Shown piece after piece: positions 11,304-19,968 of a stretch of 64,000 bases of DNA (position 1 is its first letter; each line of letters opens with the position of its first letter). This stretch comes from Melanopsichium pennsylvanicum. Taxonomy: Eukaryota > Basidiomycota > Ustilaginomycetes > Ustilaginales. The translations under genes and the position numbers were made by a program. The stretch is taken from positions 496,001-560,000 of the forward strand of contig OAPG01000001.1 of the NCBI GenBank assembly GCA_900208305.1. Direction: 5' to 3'. A model generated the notes under the pieces. That model saw only the letters and a list, made by a program, of their open reading frames with translations. It made no database searches and was not told where the DNA came from.

Positions 11304-11366
11304 AGCAGTGTAAATTTTCTTTTTGGGTTCTTCTAGCAGTGTAAATTTTCTTTTTTGGGTTCTTCT
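11304..11366. repeat. 31-bp direct tandem duplication
   Basis: A 31-bp unit beginning AGCAGTGTAAATTTTC occurs at 11304 and again at 11335, differing by one T in a T-run. It lies about 70 bp after the BLUF stop codon, probably in the 3' UTR, and looks like a recent slippage duplication. Confidence 0.75.
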
Positions 11367-11730
11367 AGCGTTTCTTTACTCTTGGGGTTTAAAGTGATAT
11401 CGTTCTCGTTCACGTCTCAGTCCGTCACCACTTGTAGTATTGTTTGCGATATACATGCGGGCAATAAAATACAGTCACAGTTCTCCATCTCCTCACCATC
11501 ATTTTCTTCGAGCGTCGCCGATTGTGAGTTCCCAAGGGATCGCCAGAAGAGAAAGGACACAGTGCATCGAGCTGTCTGTCGCTGACTGAGAGCGGTCGGT
11601 GCATCGACGTCTTGCTGAGACATACGAATGTCTGGACATGAGTGAGAAATGTGGAGCGGATGAGTAGAGTGTGACAGTCAAAAAGACTCTTTCATGTATA
11701 CCGAATTGATGATGTCCTGCGGTCCGATGA

Positions 11731-12590
11731 TCAGCTCGATTCGCTGCTTTCGCCGTTGACTTGGTCATTCGCATCTTCCTACACCTCCTGCTCCACTAAT
11801 CTGGGCAACTCGGGGATGGTCATGTCGATTGTCTTTCCTTCGTCAGGAGGCATCCGATGCATTATCCAAAGACCGTGTGAAAGGCAATCTTCGTGTCGAT
11901 CTTTTCGACGAGGTGCATAAGTGTCCGCATGTCCTCAGCGAGATCGGATCTCGATTTCGAACAATACTCCATAGCTTCGATTTTGTTCGTCAGAATCGAA
12001 GCATCAACAGCCCAATCGCGCTTTCTTCTTCTCGAGATAGACTTTGAAGGCTTTCAGAGGCGATCTGGTCAGAACATCTTGTCTCAACTCTGGATCAATG
12101 ACACGGAGACCGTGTGAGATACGGACATCAGGATTGATCGGCGTCCATTGTGATGGGCTCAAACCAGGGTTTTGCTTTCGAAGGCGATCCAAGTAGATGT
12201 CTCGAAGTAGCCGATCATGCTCTCATGCTCCGTTCGTCCGAACTTCGGAATTGCAGAGATACGTATGCGTCAGATCACCGAACCTTAGAGCGCAAGCGAC
12301 AAACCGATACTTGCTCCGTCCACTGTGATTGCACCATTTTCGATACTTCCGACAGTATAAGCACTTGGACGCTCCTTTTGTTTCAAGGAAACAATCGATG
12401 TTTTCATGTTGGCAGTGATAGCACTTTCGCGCAGCGATCGCCTGTTTTCCAGCTCGTGAATTTAGTCAGTTGTTGAATTTGTCGGATTTTCACCAACCTT
12501 CATGCTCGGATTTGACGAGCCTGAGGGATTTAACCCGTCGCGTTTGAAGCTGGGAAAGGGAGCTCTGAGACCTTTAGGATTTCTACCCAT
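11731..12590 (-). pseudogene. Decayed gene for a Cys-cluster (zinc-binding) protein
   Basis: A minus-strand reading starts at ATG 12590 (MGRNPKGLRAPFPSFKRDG). Intron 1 is 12497-12442 (GTTGGT donor, CTGACTAA branch, ACAG acceptor), and the frame then continues into a cysteine cluster with spacing CX2CX6CX9CX2CX6C, similar to the zinc clusters of fungal regulators. The frame meets TGA at 12225-12223 but continues in the same frame with coding-like sequence (RLLRDIYLDRLRKQNPGL) to about 12025. It then needs a frameshift at a GAAGAAGAAA run into RDWAVDASILTNKIEAM, and later another shift back. One stop plus two frameshifts indicate a pseudogene. Assembly error or a truncated 104-residue protein ending at 12223 are alternatives. 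No family name is assigned. Confidence 0.55.
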
Positions 12591-12859
12591 GATTCGGTCT
12601 GAAGAGTAAAGCTAGGAACATGATGAAGAGCCCTTTTTTTCCTTCAACACTTGTGTTAAGTTCTCGGTTCTGGCTTCGGAATTCGGAATTTGGTGCGACC
12701 CTGGTTTCTCAAAAAAAAAAAAAACATGAAATTCATGTGTGTGCAGTACCGAGAGAAGAAGCCAAACCTTCCTGGACTCTTTCTATGGTGGCCACAATCT
12801 GCCTTCACATTTCCATCAACTCTGCCACATCTGTAACTAGGTAGCTTTTATCACCTACA

Positions 12860-15550
12860 ATGTCTAAGCCAGTAGGGAAAAAGGCCAAAGGAGGCACGGC
12901 ACAAGCCTTCACCGATGCGCCAGTGACCACCGACCCTCGTTTCGCCAAAGTTCACACCGACCCTCGTTTCCTCAAACCAAAACGCGATGATACCAAAGTC
13001 ATCGTCGACGAACGATTCAAGGGTCTTTTCGAAGATGATAAGAGCAAGAAGAAGAAAACCGACAAATATGGAAGAAAGATCACGAAAGGAAAGACCGACG
13101 CTGATCAGATGAAGCGTTTCTACCGCCTCGAGGACGAAGATCTTCAGCCCAGCAAGGGCCATGATGATGGGGAAGAGCAAGAGAAAGAGGATAGCGACAG
13201 TGAGGATGACGCAACAGCTGCACCGATAGATTATGCGCGTGGCGAAGGTGATCTTGAGAGCAGTTCTGAGGAAGAGTCGTCTAGCGAGTCTGAATCTGAT
13301 CAAGACGATTCAGACTCGGATTCGGTTTCGGAGAGCGAGGACGACGATGTGATGATTGGTCCATCATCTGTCATTGATCGAGAGAAACGAAAGCGCGCAG
13401 CACCTGTAGCACGCTTCGACCAAGGCGCCTCCGACGATGACGACGGCCTCGGATCAGACATTGGAGAAATCGACCTGGACGAGGACGTCGATGAAGCGGT
13501 GTACGCTCAATTGGATGCACAAGCTGAGCGAGCTATTGCTGAAGGCGGGATCGAAGATGCCTCCGAATCCGATTCGGACGTTGCGCCCTCCTCGTCTCGT
13601 AAGAAGGGTAAAGGCAAAGAGAAAGTACGAAGGTCGTCCAAATCCTCCAAGCAAAAGATCCCCCGAGGAGACGACACTCACCGACTCGCAGCAGTCAACT
13701 TGGATTGGGATCACGTGAGAGCCAAAGATATCTTCAAGGTTTTCTCCTCCATCGTTTCTCCCACTGCAGCTGTCTCTGCTGCCGATGCTCTGCAAGCCCA
13801 CCGCCGTGCTGCTTCCGCCCCCTCGAGTTCGTCCTCTCGTGCCAAGGCGCCTCCAGCGATTTCTCAAGTCAGAGGCAAGCTTCTACACGTACGCGTATAT
13901 CCCTCTGATTTCGGTAAGGAGCGCATGGCAAAGGAAGATCTTGAAGGTCCGCCTCCAGAAATCTTCAAAGGCTCCTCCAAGAACCTCAACTCTGATTCCG
14001 AAGAGGAGATCAACGCAAAGACGATCATTCAAGTGGACGAAGGAGGAGAATTCGACGAAGAAGCTTTGCGCAAGTACCAACTAGATCGTCTCCGCTACTA
14101 TTACGCGGTAGCCACTTTCGATAGCAAGGAGACCGCGCGCCACGTGTATAACGAAATCGACGGGACCGAAATGGAGCGAACCGCCAACGTGTTCGACCTG
14201 CGCTTCGTGCCAGACGGCATGGACTTCCCTGATGGGGAGCATGGTAGAGAGGCCGAATTCAGAGATGTGGCTACCGAAGATGCCGCCAACTATAAGGGAG
14301 TTGACTTCAAGACCGATGCACTCAGGCATTCGAGGGTCAAGCTTACTTGGGATCAGGACGATCCTGAGCGTTCCAAGTTGACGCGCATGGTAGCTCGCGG
14401 TGGCCTCAGCAAGGAACAACTCAGGGATGACGACTTTAAAGCGTACCTGGCATCCGATACCGAGTCGGAACCGGACGAGGATCAAGTAGCAGCGAAGAAC
14501 GGAAGAGACCGTCTACGGGCGCTGCTCAATCTTGATGCAGGGTCAGATGAGAGTGGATTCGGCAAGAAGGGTAAGAGGAGCGGTGGAGTGTTTGATGATC
14601 CAACGCATGATGACGATGAGCAAGGCGAGATGCAGATCACCTTTATGCCTGGCTTGTCCGAGGCTGCTGCCAAGAAGGCCAGCAACGGGGCCAAGAAGGC
14701 AGGTGGCGAGGATGAAACGACGCTTGAAAAGTACTTGAGGAAGCAAAAGGAGAAGAAAGAACGCAGGAAGGCACAGCGTGTAGATGCTGACGAGGACGGC
14801 GACAAGGAGCAAGTGGAGAAAGTCGACGGCGCCATTGATAGCGCTGACGCTGGATTTGACGATCCCTTCTTCAACGAGAATGTTGACATGGAGGCTGCCC
14901 TCGCTGCCGAATTCGGCGATGCTGCCCCTTCGAACAAGAAGAAACCCTCCAAGAAAGTAGCCAAATCTTCGAAGATTACTGCCGCTGATGAAGATGAAGA
15001 TCCTGCCGAGACAGCTCGTCATCGTGCCCAACTCAAATCCATCATTGGCAACACTAACGACGAACTGACCCAAGATGGCCGACAGCATTTCGATATGAAA
15101 GACATTCTACGAGTCGAATCTGGCAAAGATGTCAAGCGGGCCAAATTGCTCAAGCGACTCTCTAAGAAGAAGCAGAGGGAGGAAGAGGCGTTCCAAGAGC
15201 GAAAGGGTGCTCCGTTGGTTCAAGACACTTTCGAGGTTGATGCCAAAGATGAGAGGTTCAGAGCGTTGATGGATGATCATAGGTTTGCCATTGATCCAAC
15301 GCATCCTGGGTTCGCCAAGACCAAGGCCATGGAGAAGATCATGCAGGAAAGGCGAAAACGGTTGGATGCTATTGATGCTGACGGGCAGCCGATAGAGAAA
15401 AAGCAGAAGGGGAAGAGGAAAGGAGGCGACGGTGAACAGGCGGGGGATGATGAATTATCGGCGCTTGTTGAGAAACTCAAGAGGAGAAATGGCGCTAACG
15501 ACGGGGCTGAGGGACCTTCAAAGAGGAGGAAGCGTAGGTCCAACAATTAG
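12860..15550 (+). CDS. ESF1: Esf1-like pre-rRNA processing factor
   Basis: Nucleolar protein needed for early cleavages of 18S pre-rRNA. Single exon, 896 aa. The N-terminus has the tandem ESF1 signature (TDPRFAKVHTDPRF, then VDERFKGLFEDDKSKKK and DKYGRKI). The centre holds an RRM-like region (residues ~270-470, with LHVRVYPSDFGKERM and RYYYAVATFDSKETA). The C-terminus carries the NUC153 motif (DERFRALMDDHRFAIDPTHP) and a basic tail KRRKRRSNN that may act as a nuclear/nucleolar signal. Long acidic Ser/Asp/Glu tracts separate the domains, as in other Esf1 proteins. The ATG at 12860 is the first in frame and starts at the conserved N-terminus. Confidence 0.94.
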   Translation: MSKPVGKKAKGGTAQAFTDAPVTTDPRFAKVHTDPRFLKPKRDDTKVIVDERFKGLFEDDKSKKKKTDKYGRKITKGKTDADQMKRFYRLEDEDLQPSKGHDDGEEQEKEDSDSEDDATAAPIDYARGEGDLESSSEEESSSESESDQDDSDSDSVSESEDDDVMIGPSSVIDREKRKRAAPVARFDQGASDDDDGLGSDIGEIDLDEDVDEAVYAQLDAQAERAIAEGGIEDASESDSDVAPSSSRKKGKGKEKVRRSSKSSKQKIPRGDDTHRLAAVNLDWDHVRAKDIFKVFSSIVSPTAAVSAADALQAHRRAASAPSSSSSRAKAPPAISQVRGKLLHVRVYPSDFGKERMAKEDLEGPPPEIFKGSSKNLNSDSEEEINAKTIIQVDEGGEFDEEALRKYQLDRLRYYYAVATFDSKETARHVYNEIDGTEMERTANVFDLRFVPDGMDFPDGEHGREAEFRDVATEDAANYKGVDFKTDALRHSRVKLTWDQDDPERSKLTRMVARGGLSKEQLRDDDFKAYLASDTESEPDEDQVAAKNGRDRLRALLNLDAGSDESGFGKKGKRSGGVFDDPTHDDDEQGEMQITFMPGLSEAAAKKASNGAKKAGGEDETTLEKYLRKQKEKKERRKAQRVDADEDGDKEQVEKVDGAIDSADAGFDDPFFNENVDMEAALAAEFGDAAPSNKKKPSKKVAKSSKITAADEDEDPAETARHRAQLKSIIGNTNDELTQDGRQHFDMKDILRVESGKDVKRAKLLKRLSKKKQREEEAFQERKGAPLVQDTFEVDAKDERFRALMDDHRFAIDPTHPGFAKTKAMEKIMQERRKRLDAIDADGQPIEKKQKGKRKGGDGEQAGDDELSALVEKLKRRNGANDGAEGPSKRRKRRSNN

Positions 15551-15896
15551 CTTGTGTAGCTTTGCCTGTTGGTACCTGTCATCATGCAAAATACTCATTG
15601 TCTTATAAGCTGCTTCGTTGTGGCACCGTTCCGTCATAAATACGTTTGAGATGAGGCAAAAAGACCAGATTCTGTACGCGGAAGAGCAATCTCGGTTGAT
15701 CCCTGCAGAAGGCGAGCATGTCGGAGAGATAATCTATGCATACCTCGTGCGTCGTTCATTGTACGAGAATGCATCGATCCAAGTCTGCTAGGTTTCCGGA
15801 CAATGGTAGCTTATGCTTGCTTTTTTTCTGCTCTCGTAATACAAGTACAAAGATGTTACGTGTTGTGCTCGTCTCAAGTGAACCTTCTTCGGACGC
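15551..15896. other. Convergent intergenic region, ESF1 / LSM5
   Basis: 346 bp between two converging genes. It presumably contains both 3' UTRs; no further gene or repeat was seen. Confidence 0.5.
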
Positions 15897-16596
15897 TTAG
15901 GATTCTTCCGGACCCTCAGAACCAGGGATAAGCTGCAAGGAGATGGCCGCAAAAAAAAAAGTTGAAGATGTAAATAAGGCTGTCTTCGGTGCGCTCGATA
16001 GCATGCTGCCTATCCGCTCTGCAGCCGTTATGTGGTTCACAATTGTTCAGGTCAGTTGCTTACCATGCAAATGTTGTTCCCGTTCAACAAGGTTTGACCG
16101 AGTTTGGTCTTCTTTTTCTTGCCGTCTGGGGAGGTTTCGCTGCATTGCACCGAGGATATGCGCAGAGGTCAATTTGCGTCAAATCTATGTGTAAGCGCTC
16201 GTGCCTGTGTGATCTTGATTCTGTCAATCTGTCTACTCACTATTCGATGACATCTTCGAGAACCATGTCTGCAAGCATCCCAATCGCATAATTGTATGTC
16301 AAAAATTTTCGTCAGCGTTCCATCTTCTATCCTTTTGAGTGTTCTAGTTAATGAAAACTAGCGCCATATTCGTCTTTGAAGCTGACTAGGTAGCTTTATG
16401 GTAGAAGGAGCTTGTGAAACTGACTGACATAGTCGTCGAAACCCAACAGAGTACCGCTGAACTCTCGATCCGACTTCATGATGACCCAAATGCTAGATCC
16501 GATGCATTTGTCGATTAATTCCAGGGGAAGGATCGTGGGCAGGGTGGCAGCGGCAGCCGCAGATCCGGACGCTGTTGGTTCTCCTGGAGGTGCCAT
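15897..16596 (-). CDS. LSM5: U6 snRNA-associated Sm-like protein LSm5
   Basis: Component of the LSm2-8 ring (U6 snRNA 3' end) and the LSm1-7 ring (mRNA decay). Four exons rebuilt by eye: 16596-16425, 16268-16241, 16139-16064 and 15932-15897, giving 103 aa. Introns are 156, 101 and 131 nt with GTCAGT, GTGAGT and GTAAGC donors and CAG acceptors; phases agree throughout. The Sm1 motif is [20 protein letters not shown] ... [19 protein letters not shown]. Sm2 is [19 protein letters not shown]. Start at 16596 ([11 protein letters not shown]); the open frame extends upstream to 16650, but the Ala-rich MAPPG start fits the family better. This is the most intron-rich gene in the window and diverges from BUD13. 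Confidence 0.93.
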
Positions 16597-16934
16597 TGTT
16601 CCAATGTGATGATTTATGCTGAGGCCGAGCTGGTAATGGAAGAGGTACAAACGTTGGACGGTGTGGGAAGGCAGAACATAAGAAGGGTTCGGGCGCGTGC
16701 GATGCCATATCCCGATTTCCGAGATGTTTTCAAGTACGGGGCATAGGCTCCACTTTAACTCCTTTGCTCATTCCACTCTCCTGGCTCCAGTATCTATGCG
16801 ACTTGACGTTCGCTTCCTTATCACAAAACCCTAAGAACAGTTGCAGATAACGACTCTCCTGATCAGGGCAAGGCTGAATCTGTTTTCTCAGCTCGAACAC
16901 TAAGGTTCAATCCTCGAGGAATTGGCAAGTCGCG
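16597..16934. promoter_or_regulatory. Shared divergent promoter of LSM5 and BUD13
   Basis: 338 bp separate the two divergent starts, so both genes must be driven from here. No canonical TATA box was seen. The two products both act in pre-mRNA splicing, so co-expression is plausible but is inferred only from arrangement. Confidence 0.5.
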
Positions 16935-17951
16935 ATGCGGGATCCAAAGCTTCAAGCCTACCTGGCAACGCATTATCTATCTGGTCCCAAGGCTGATGCG
17001 ATCCTAGCACGCACTTCATCTGATGGAAAAATCAAGAAAAGGAAAAAGAAGTTCAGAAACGATGCTCCTGAATCCTCCTCCTCGGCGACCGGGATCATCA
17101 TCAAAGATGACGATGAATCTTGGAAGATCGGACATGGGAACGAAGACGGCGACGACGATGCAACAACTCCGCAGATAGTAGGTGGCGGTGAAAGCAGGTC
17201 GAGAAAGGCTTTCCGAAAGATTGGCGGGTTCCGTCACATTGACGAGAGTACTGTGGAAGGAGAAGGGAGTTCAACACAAGCACCGTCAGCAGAAGCGAGT
17301 GCTGAGGAGCCCCTGGCGTTCAAGGCTGGGCTCAGAACAAAGGAGGAGATGAAGGCGGCCCGGTTGGCCCGAGAAGAGAGACGCAGACGAGAAGTTGCAT
17401 CAGATCCCAATAAACCTTCCGCCCTCTCTACACCCCAACCTGACTCGGTCTCGGATGAAGACGAGGAAACTCGAAAAGCGCAAGAGACGGTATACCGTGA
17501 CTCAACTGGCAGAGTCATCGACATTCATGAGCAGGAAAAACACGAGCGCGCTCTTGAACAGCAACGGCTACAGAAAGAAAAGGAACGAGCCACCTGGGGT
17601 CAAGGCTTGGTGCAAAAACAAGCACGCGCCGAAGCCGCAGCCCAACTCGCCTCGGCTCAATCCCAAAGCGTCACCCGCCGTGCTACAGACGCAGAATACA
17701 ACAACCACTTCAGATCCCAAATTCACGCAGACGATCCAGCATTGGCCTTCTTGACCAAAAAGAGATTAGCAGGCCCACAAAAGCCAAATTACAAAGGTCC
17801 TTACCCGCCAAACAGGTTTCACATCGCTCCAGGGTACAGGTGGGATGGCGTCGACAGGGGGAACGGGTTCGAAAGGGCACTCGTAGAGAGAAAGCAGCAA
17901 TTGGCAAACAGAGAGAGAGAGGCTCGAGCTTGGGGTCAGTCTGATATGTAA
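16935..17951 (+). CDS. BUD13: Pre-mRNA-splicing factor Bud13/Cwc26
   Basis: Subunit of the RES (retention and splicing) complex that binds activated spliceosomes. Single exon, 338 aa. The N-terminus (LQAYLATHYLSG) matches the Cwc26 start. The middle is charged and Lys/Glu-rich with AGLRTKEEMKAARLAREERR and ETVYRDSTGRVIDIHEQEK. The C-terminal family signature is GPYPPNRFHIAPGYRWDGVD followed by RGNGFE. The protein is close to the usual fungal length. It shares a short divergent promoter with LSM5. Confidence 0.95.
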   Translation: MRDPKLQAYLATHYLSGPKADAILARTSSDGKIKKRKKKFRNDAPESSSSATGIIIKDDDESWKIGHGNEDGDDDATTPQIVGGGESRSRKAFRKIGGFRHIDESTVEGEGSSTQAPSAEASAEEPLAFKAGLRTKEEMKAARLAREERRRREVASDPNKPSALSTPQPDSVSDEDEETRKAQETVYRDSTGRVIDIHEQEKHERALEQQRLQKEKERATWGQGLVQKQARAEAAAQLASAQSQSVTRRATDAEYNNHFRSQIHADDPALAFLTKKRLAGPQKPNYKGPYPPNRFHIAPGYRWDGVDRGNGFERALVERKQQLANREREARAWGQSDM

Positions 17952-18339
17952 TCCTCGTCCTTCACCATGCTGGCAGGGCTTCTCAGTCGTACCTTGGCAG
18001 CATCTCAACATTGTCACATCGTCGCTCCAACCTTGAACCCTCCGAAATCGTTCGTTTTGACCGCATCAGCTTACTTTCTCAAATATACCCACGGCCGGTA
18101 GTCCACGGCCGACACTCAATCGCATAATGTGCTCCATGTAACATCAGAATGATCGTGAATGTGTGACGAGTGTAACGTACAAATACATTTGAGGCTGAAC
18201 CTCAAAGATAAAGCGAGAGAAATTTCAGAAAGGGAGAGCGATGAAGCTTGAAACACTCCCTTGCCAGCATCTATGAAGTGGCAACGAAGAGTGATGATAA
18301 AAATACAGTGTTGAGCGAGCCAAGAAGGTAGAGAGCTGC
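17952..18339. other. Convergent intergenic region
   Basis: 388 bp between the 3' ends of BUD13 and the seven-TM gene. A short palindrome-like CGGCCGGTAGTCCACGGCCG lies near 18090. Otherwise nothing recognised. Confidence 0.45.
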
Positions 18340-19968
18340 TCATACCTCCTTCGACTGATTCGACGAGAGAGCCTTGCTTTCCTCCACCTCCTGCAGGCTG
18401 CCATCCCTCGGAACAGACCTGCTCGAGCCCATGCGATGAATTCTCCCAGCACCGCTGCTGCCAGGTCTGCTTCCTGGCCTGCTTTGCGCTGTAGCACCCG
18501 TGCCTAAGTTGCCATCAAGCAGAGATGGACATGCTTTGCGATCAAATTTGTCCCCCATTCCGCCGTATGGACCAGAAAGGGTTGCGTCGGAGGATCGACG
18601 AGACTCGTACTTCTGCACCGCATACGCCGCGGGAAAGTCCATTGAGATGCCGTCTGTGCTGCTGAGATACTGAGCATTGGGAGACTTGTCGTTCTCTTGC
18701 GCGTGGCGAGCCGAAGATTTAGGAGAGAGGTCGCCAGCTATGCCGGTAGTGGCATTCGTGACGCCGATGCCGTCAGTGATGATAGCACCGAAGCCGGGTT
18801 GGCAAGCGTTGTGTTCGGCCGCGGTCCTGTAGGTGTTGTTGACACCATGTTGTCTCGAGTCTAGAGGAGGGAGACGAGATGTGGTGAACTTGGGTCGCGA
18901 CGGTGTGTTGGACTCGGGCATGAGCGACTCGAGGACGGGTGCGTGGCGGGATCCGCACCTCGACGCGGTACTGGCTGCGAACGAATGACTGACATCACGC
19001 ATCCCGGGCACCACGACGTTGTCAGGCGCAAGCTCGTCGGTGAAGCGGTCCTCTCTCCACTTGTAAGCACTAGACAAGGAGGCTAGAACGGCGCCAAAGG
19101 CTTGCACATAGACGTTGGCGACGAGCATGAAGCCCATATCGACCGGAGACAGCGACAAGGCTCTGGTTAGCACGAGGGCCAACGCGTAGATGGTCGGCAA
19201 TACGTATCCGAAGGCGATGGCAAACATGAATTGCTTCGACCATCGCACGGCTGGATGAGATTTCTTGCGCATCAACTCGTTATCTCGATGACCGAGGTGC
19301 CAGTAATGCCAAAGGAGGAAGGCGGAGGCGTAGACTGTGTCGACCAGCTGGAAGATGAGGGTGAAGAGATTGCTGGTGTCGTTGGCAGCTTGGGAGACGG
19401 TGTCGCCAAAGCCATCCGCTTGGTAAGCTACGAACGAGTTGTGGAGAGTGATGCTGATGGTGGTGAGTCTAGCTACCTTCATGAGAGTAGGCAAGATACT
19501 GATGACGATGCGCTTTGATCTGCTGGCCAGGGTAGGCGGGTAGAAGGAGAGGAGACGAAGCTGAATCGCAAAGTGGGTGATGAGGGGCACGATGTAAAGC
19601 ACGGCGGTCGAGGACATCCAGAGGCGGAACATGGTGTCGTTGGAGACGTTGCCAAAGAGTTGATAAGCCCAAAAGACGGTGTTGAGGGTTGAGCCAAGCA
19701 GACCGCCAAGCAAAGCCAAGCCAAGCACCCAGACGAACGGCAAGCGGCGTTTTTGTGGACTGAGACCATTCTTGAACAATACAGCACAAAGGAGCACGAA
19801 GAGCAAGGTGGCAAACATTGAGTAGAGAATAATGTAGGTGACACCATTTCTGACGAGGTCGACCGGCACATACTGAGCCTTCTGTGTCTGTTTGGTGGAA
19901 GGAACTTCGACGACGAGCACGATGCGATTTCGCCACGCCAGATCTTGCGTCGAGGTTGAAGGTGACAT
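18340..19968 (-). CDS. Seven-transmembrane protein, GPCR-like, function unknown
   Basis: 542 aa from ATG 19968; the frame is open from a TTG at 20022. After a ~45-residue N-terminus come seven hydrophobic segments, including YIILYSMFATLLFVLLC, VLGLALLGGLLGSTLNTVFW, STAVLYIVPLITHFAIQLRL, ISILPTLMKVARLTTISI, LFTLIFQLVDTVYASAFLLW, FMFAIAFGYVLPTIYALALV and GFMLVANVYVQAFGAVLASL. A ~230-residue Ser/Pro/Gly-rich, probably cytosolic tail follows. This is receptor-like topology. I see no retinal-binding lysine context of fungal opsins and no similarity to Ste3-type pheromone receptors as I know them. An orphan receptor is a guess; a transporter-like or structural membrane protein is possible. Confidence 0.75.
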   Translation of the reverse strand: MSPSTSTQDLAWRNRIVLVVEVPSTKQTQKAQYVPVDLVRNGVTYIILYSMFATLLFVLLCAVLFKNGLSPQKRRLPFVWVLGLALLGGLLGSTLNTVFWAYQLFGNVSNDTMFRLWMSSTAVLYIVPLITHFAIQLRLLSFYPPTLASRSKRIVISILPTLMKVARLTTISITLHNSFVAYQADGFGDTVSQAANDTSNLFTLIFQLVDTVYASAFLLWHYWHLGHRDNELMRKKSHPAVRWSKQFMFAIAFGYVLPTIYALALVLTRALSLSPVDMGFMLVANVYVQAFGAVLASLSSAYKWREDRFTDELAPDNVVVPGMRDVSHSFAASTASRCGSRHAPVLESLMPESNTPSRPKFTTSRLPPLDSRQHGVNNTYRTAAEHNACQPGFGAIITDGIGVTNATTGIAGDLSPKSSARHAQENDKSPNAQYLSSTDGISMDFPAAYAVQKYESRRSSDATLSGPYGGMGDKFDRKACPSLLDGNLGTGATAQSRPGSRPGSSGAGRIHRMGSSRSVPRDGSLQEVEESKALSSNQSKEV

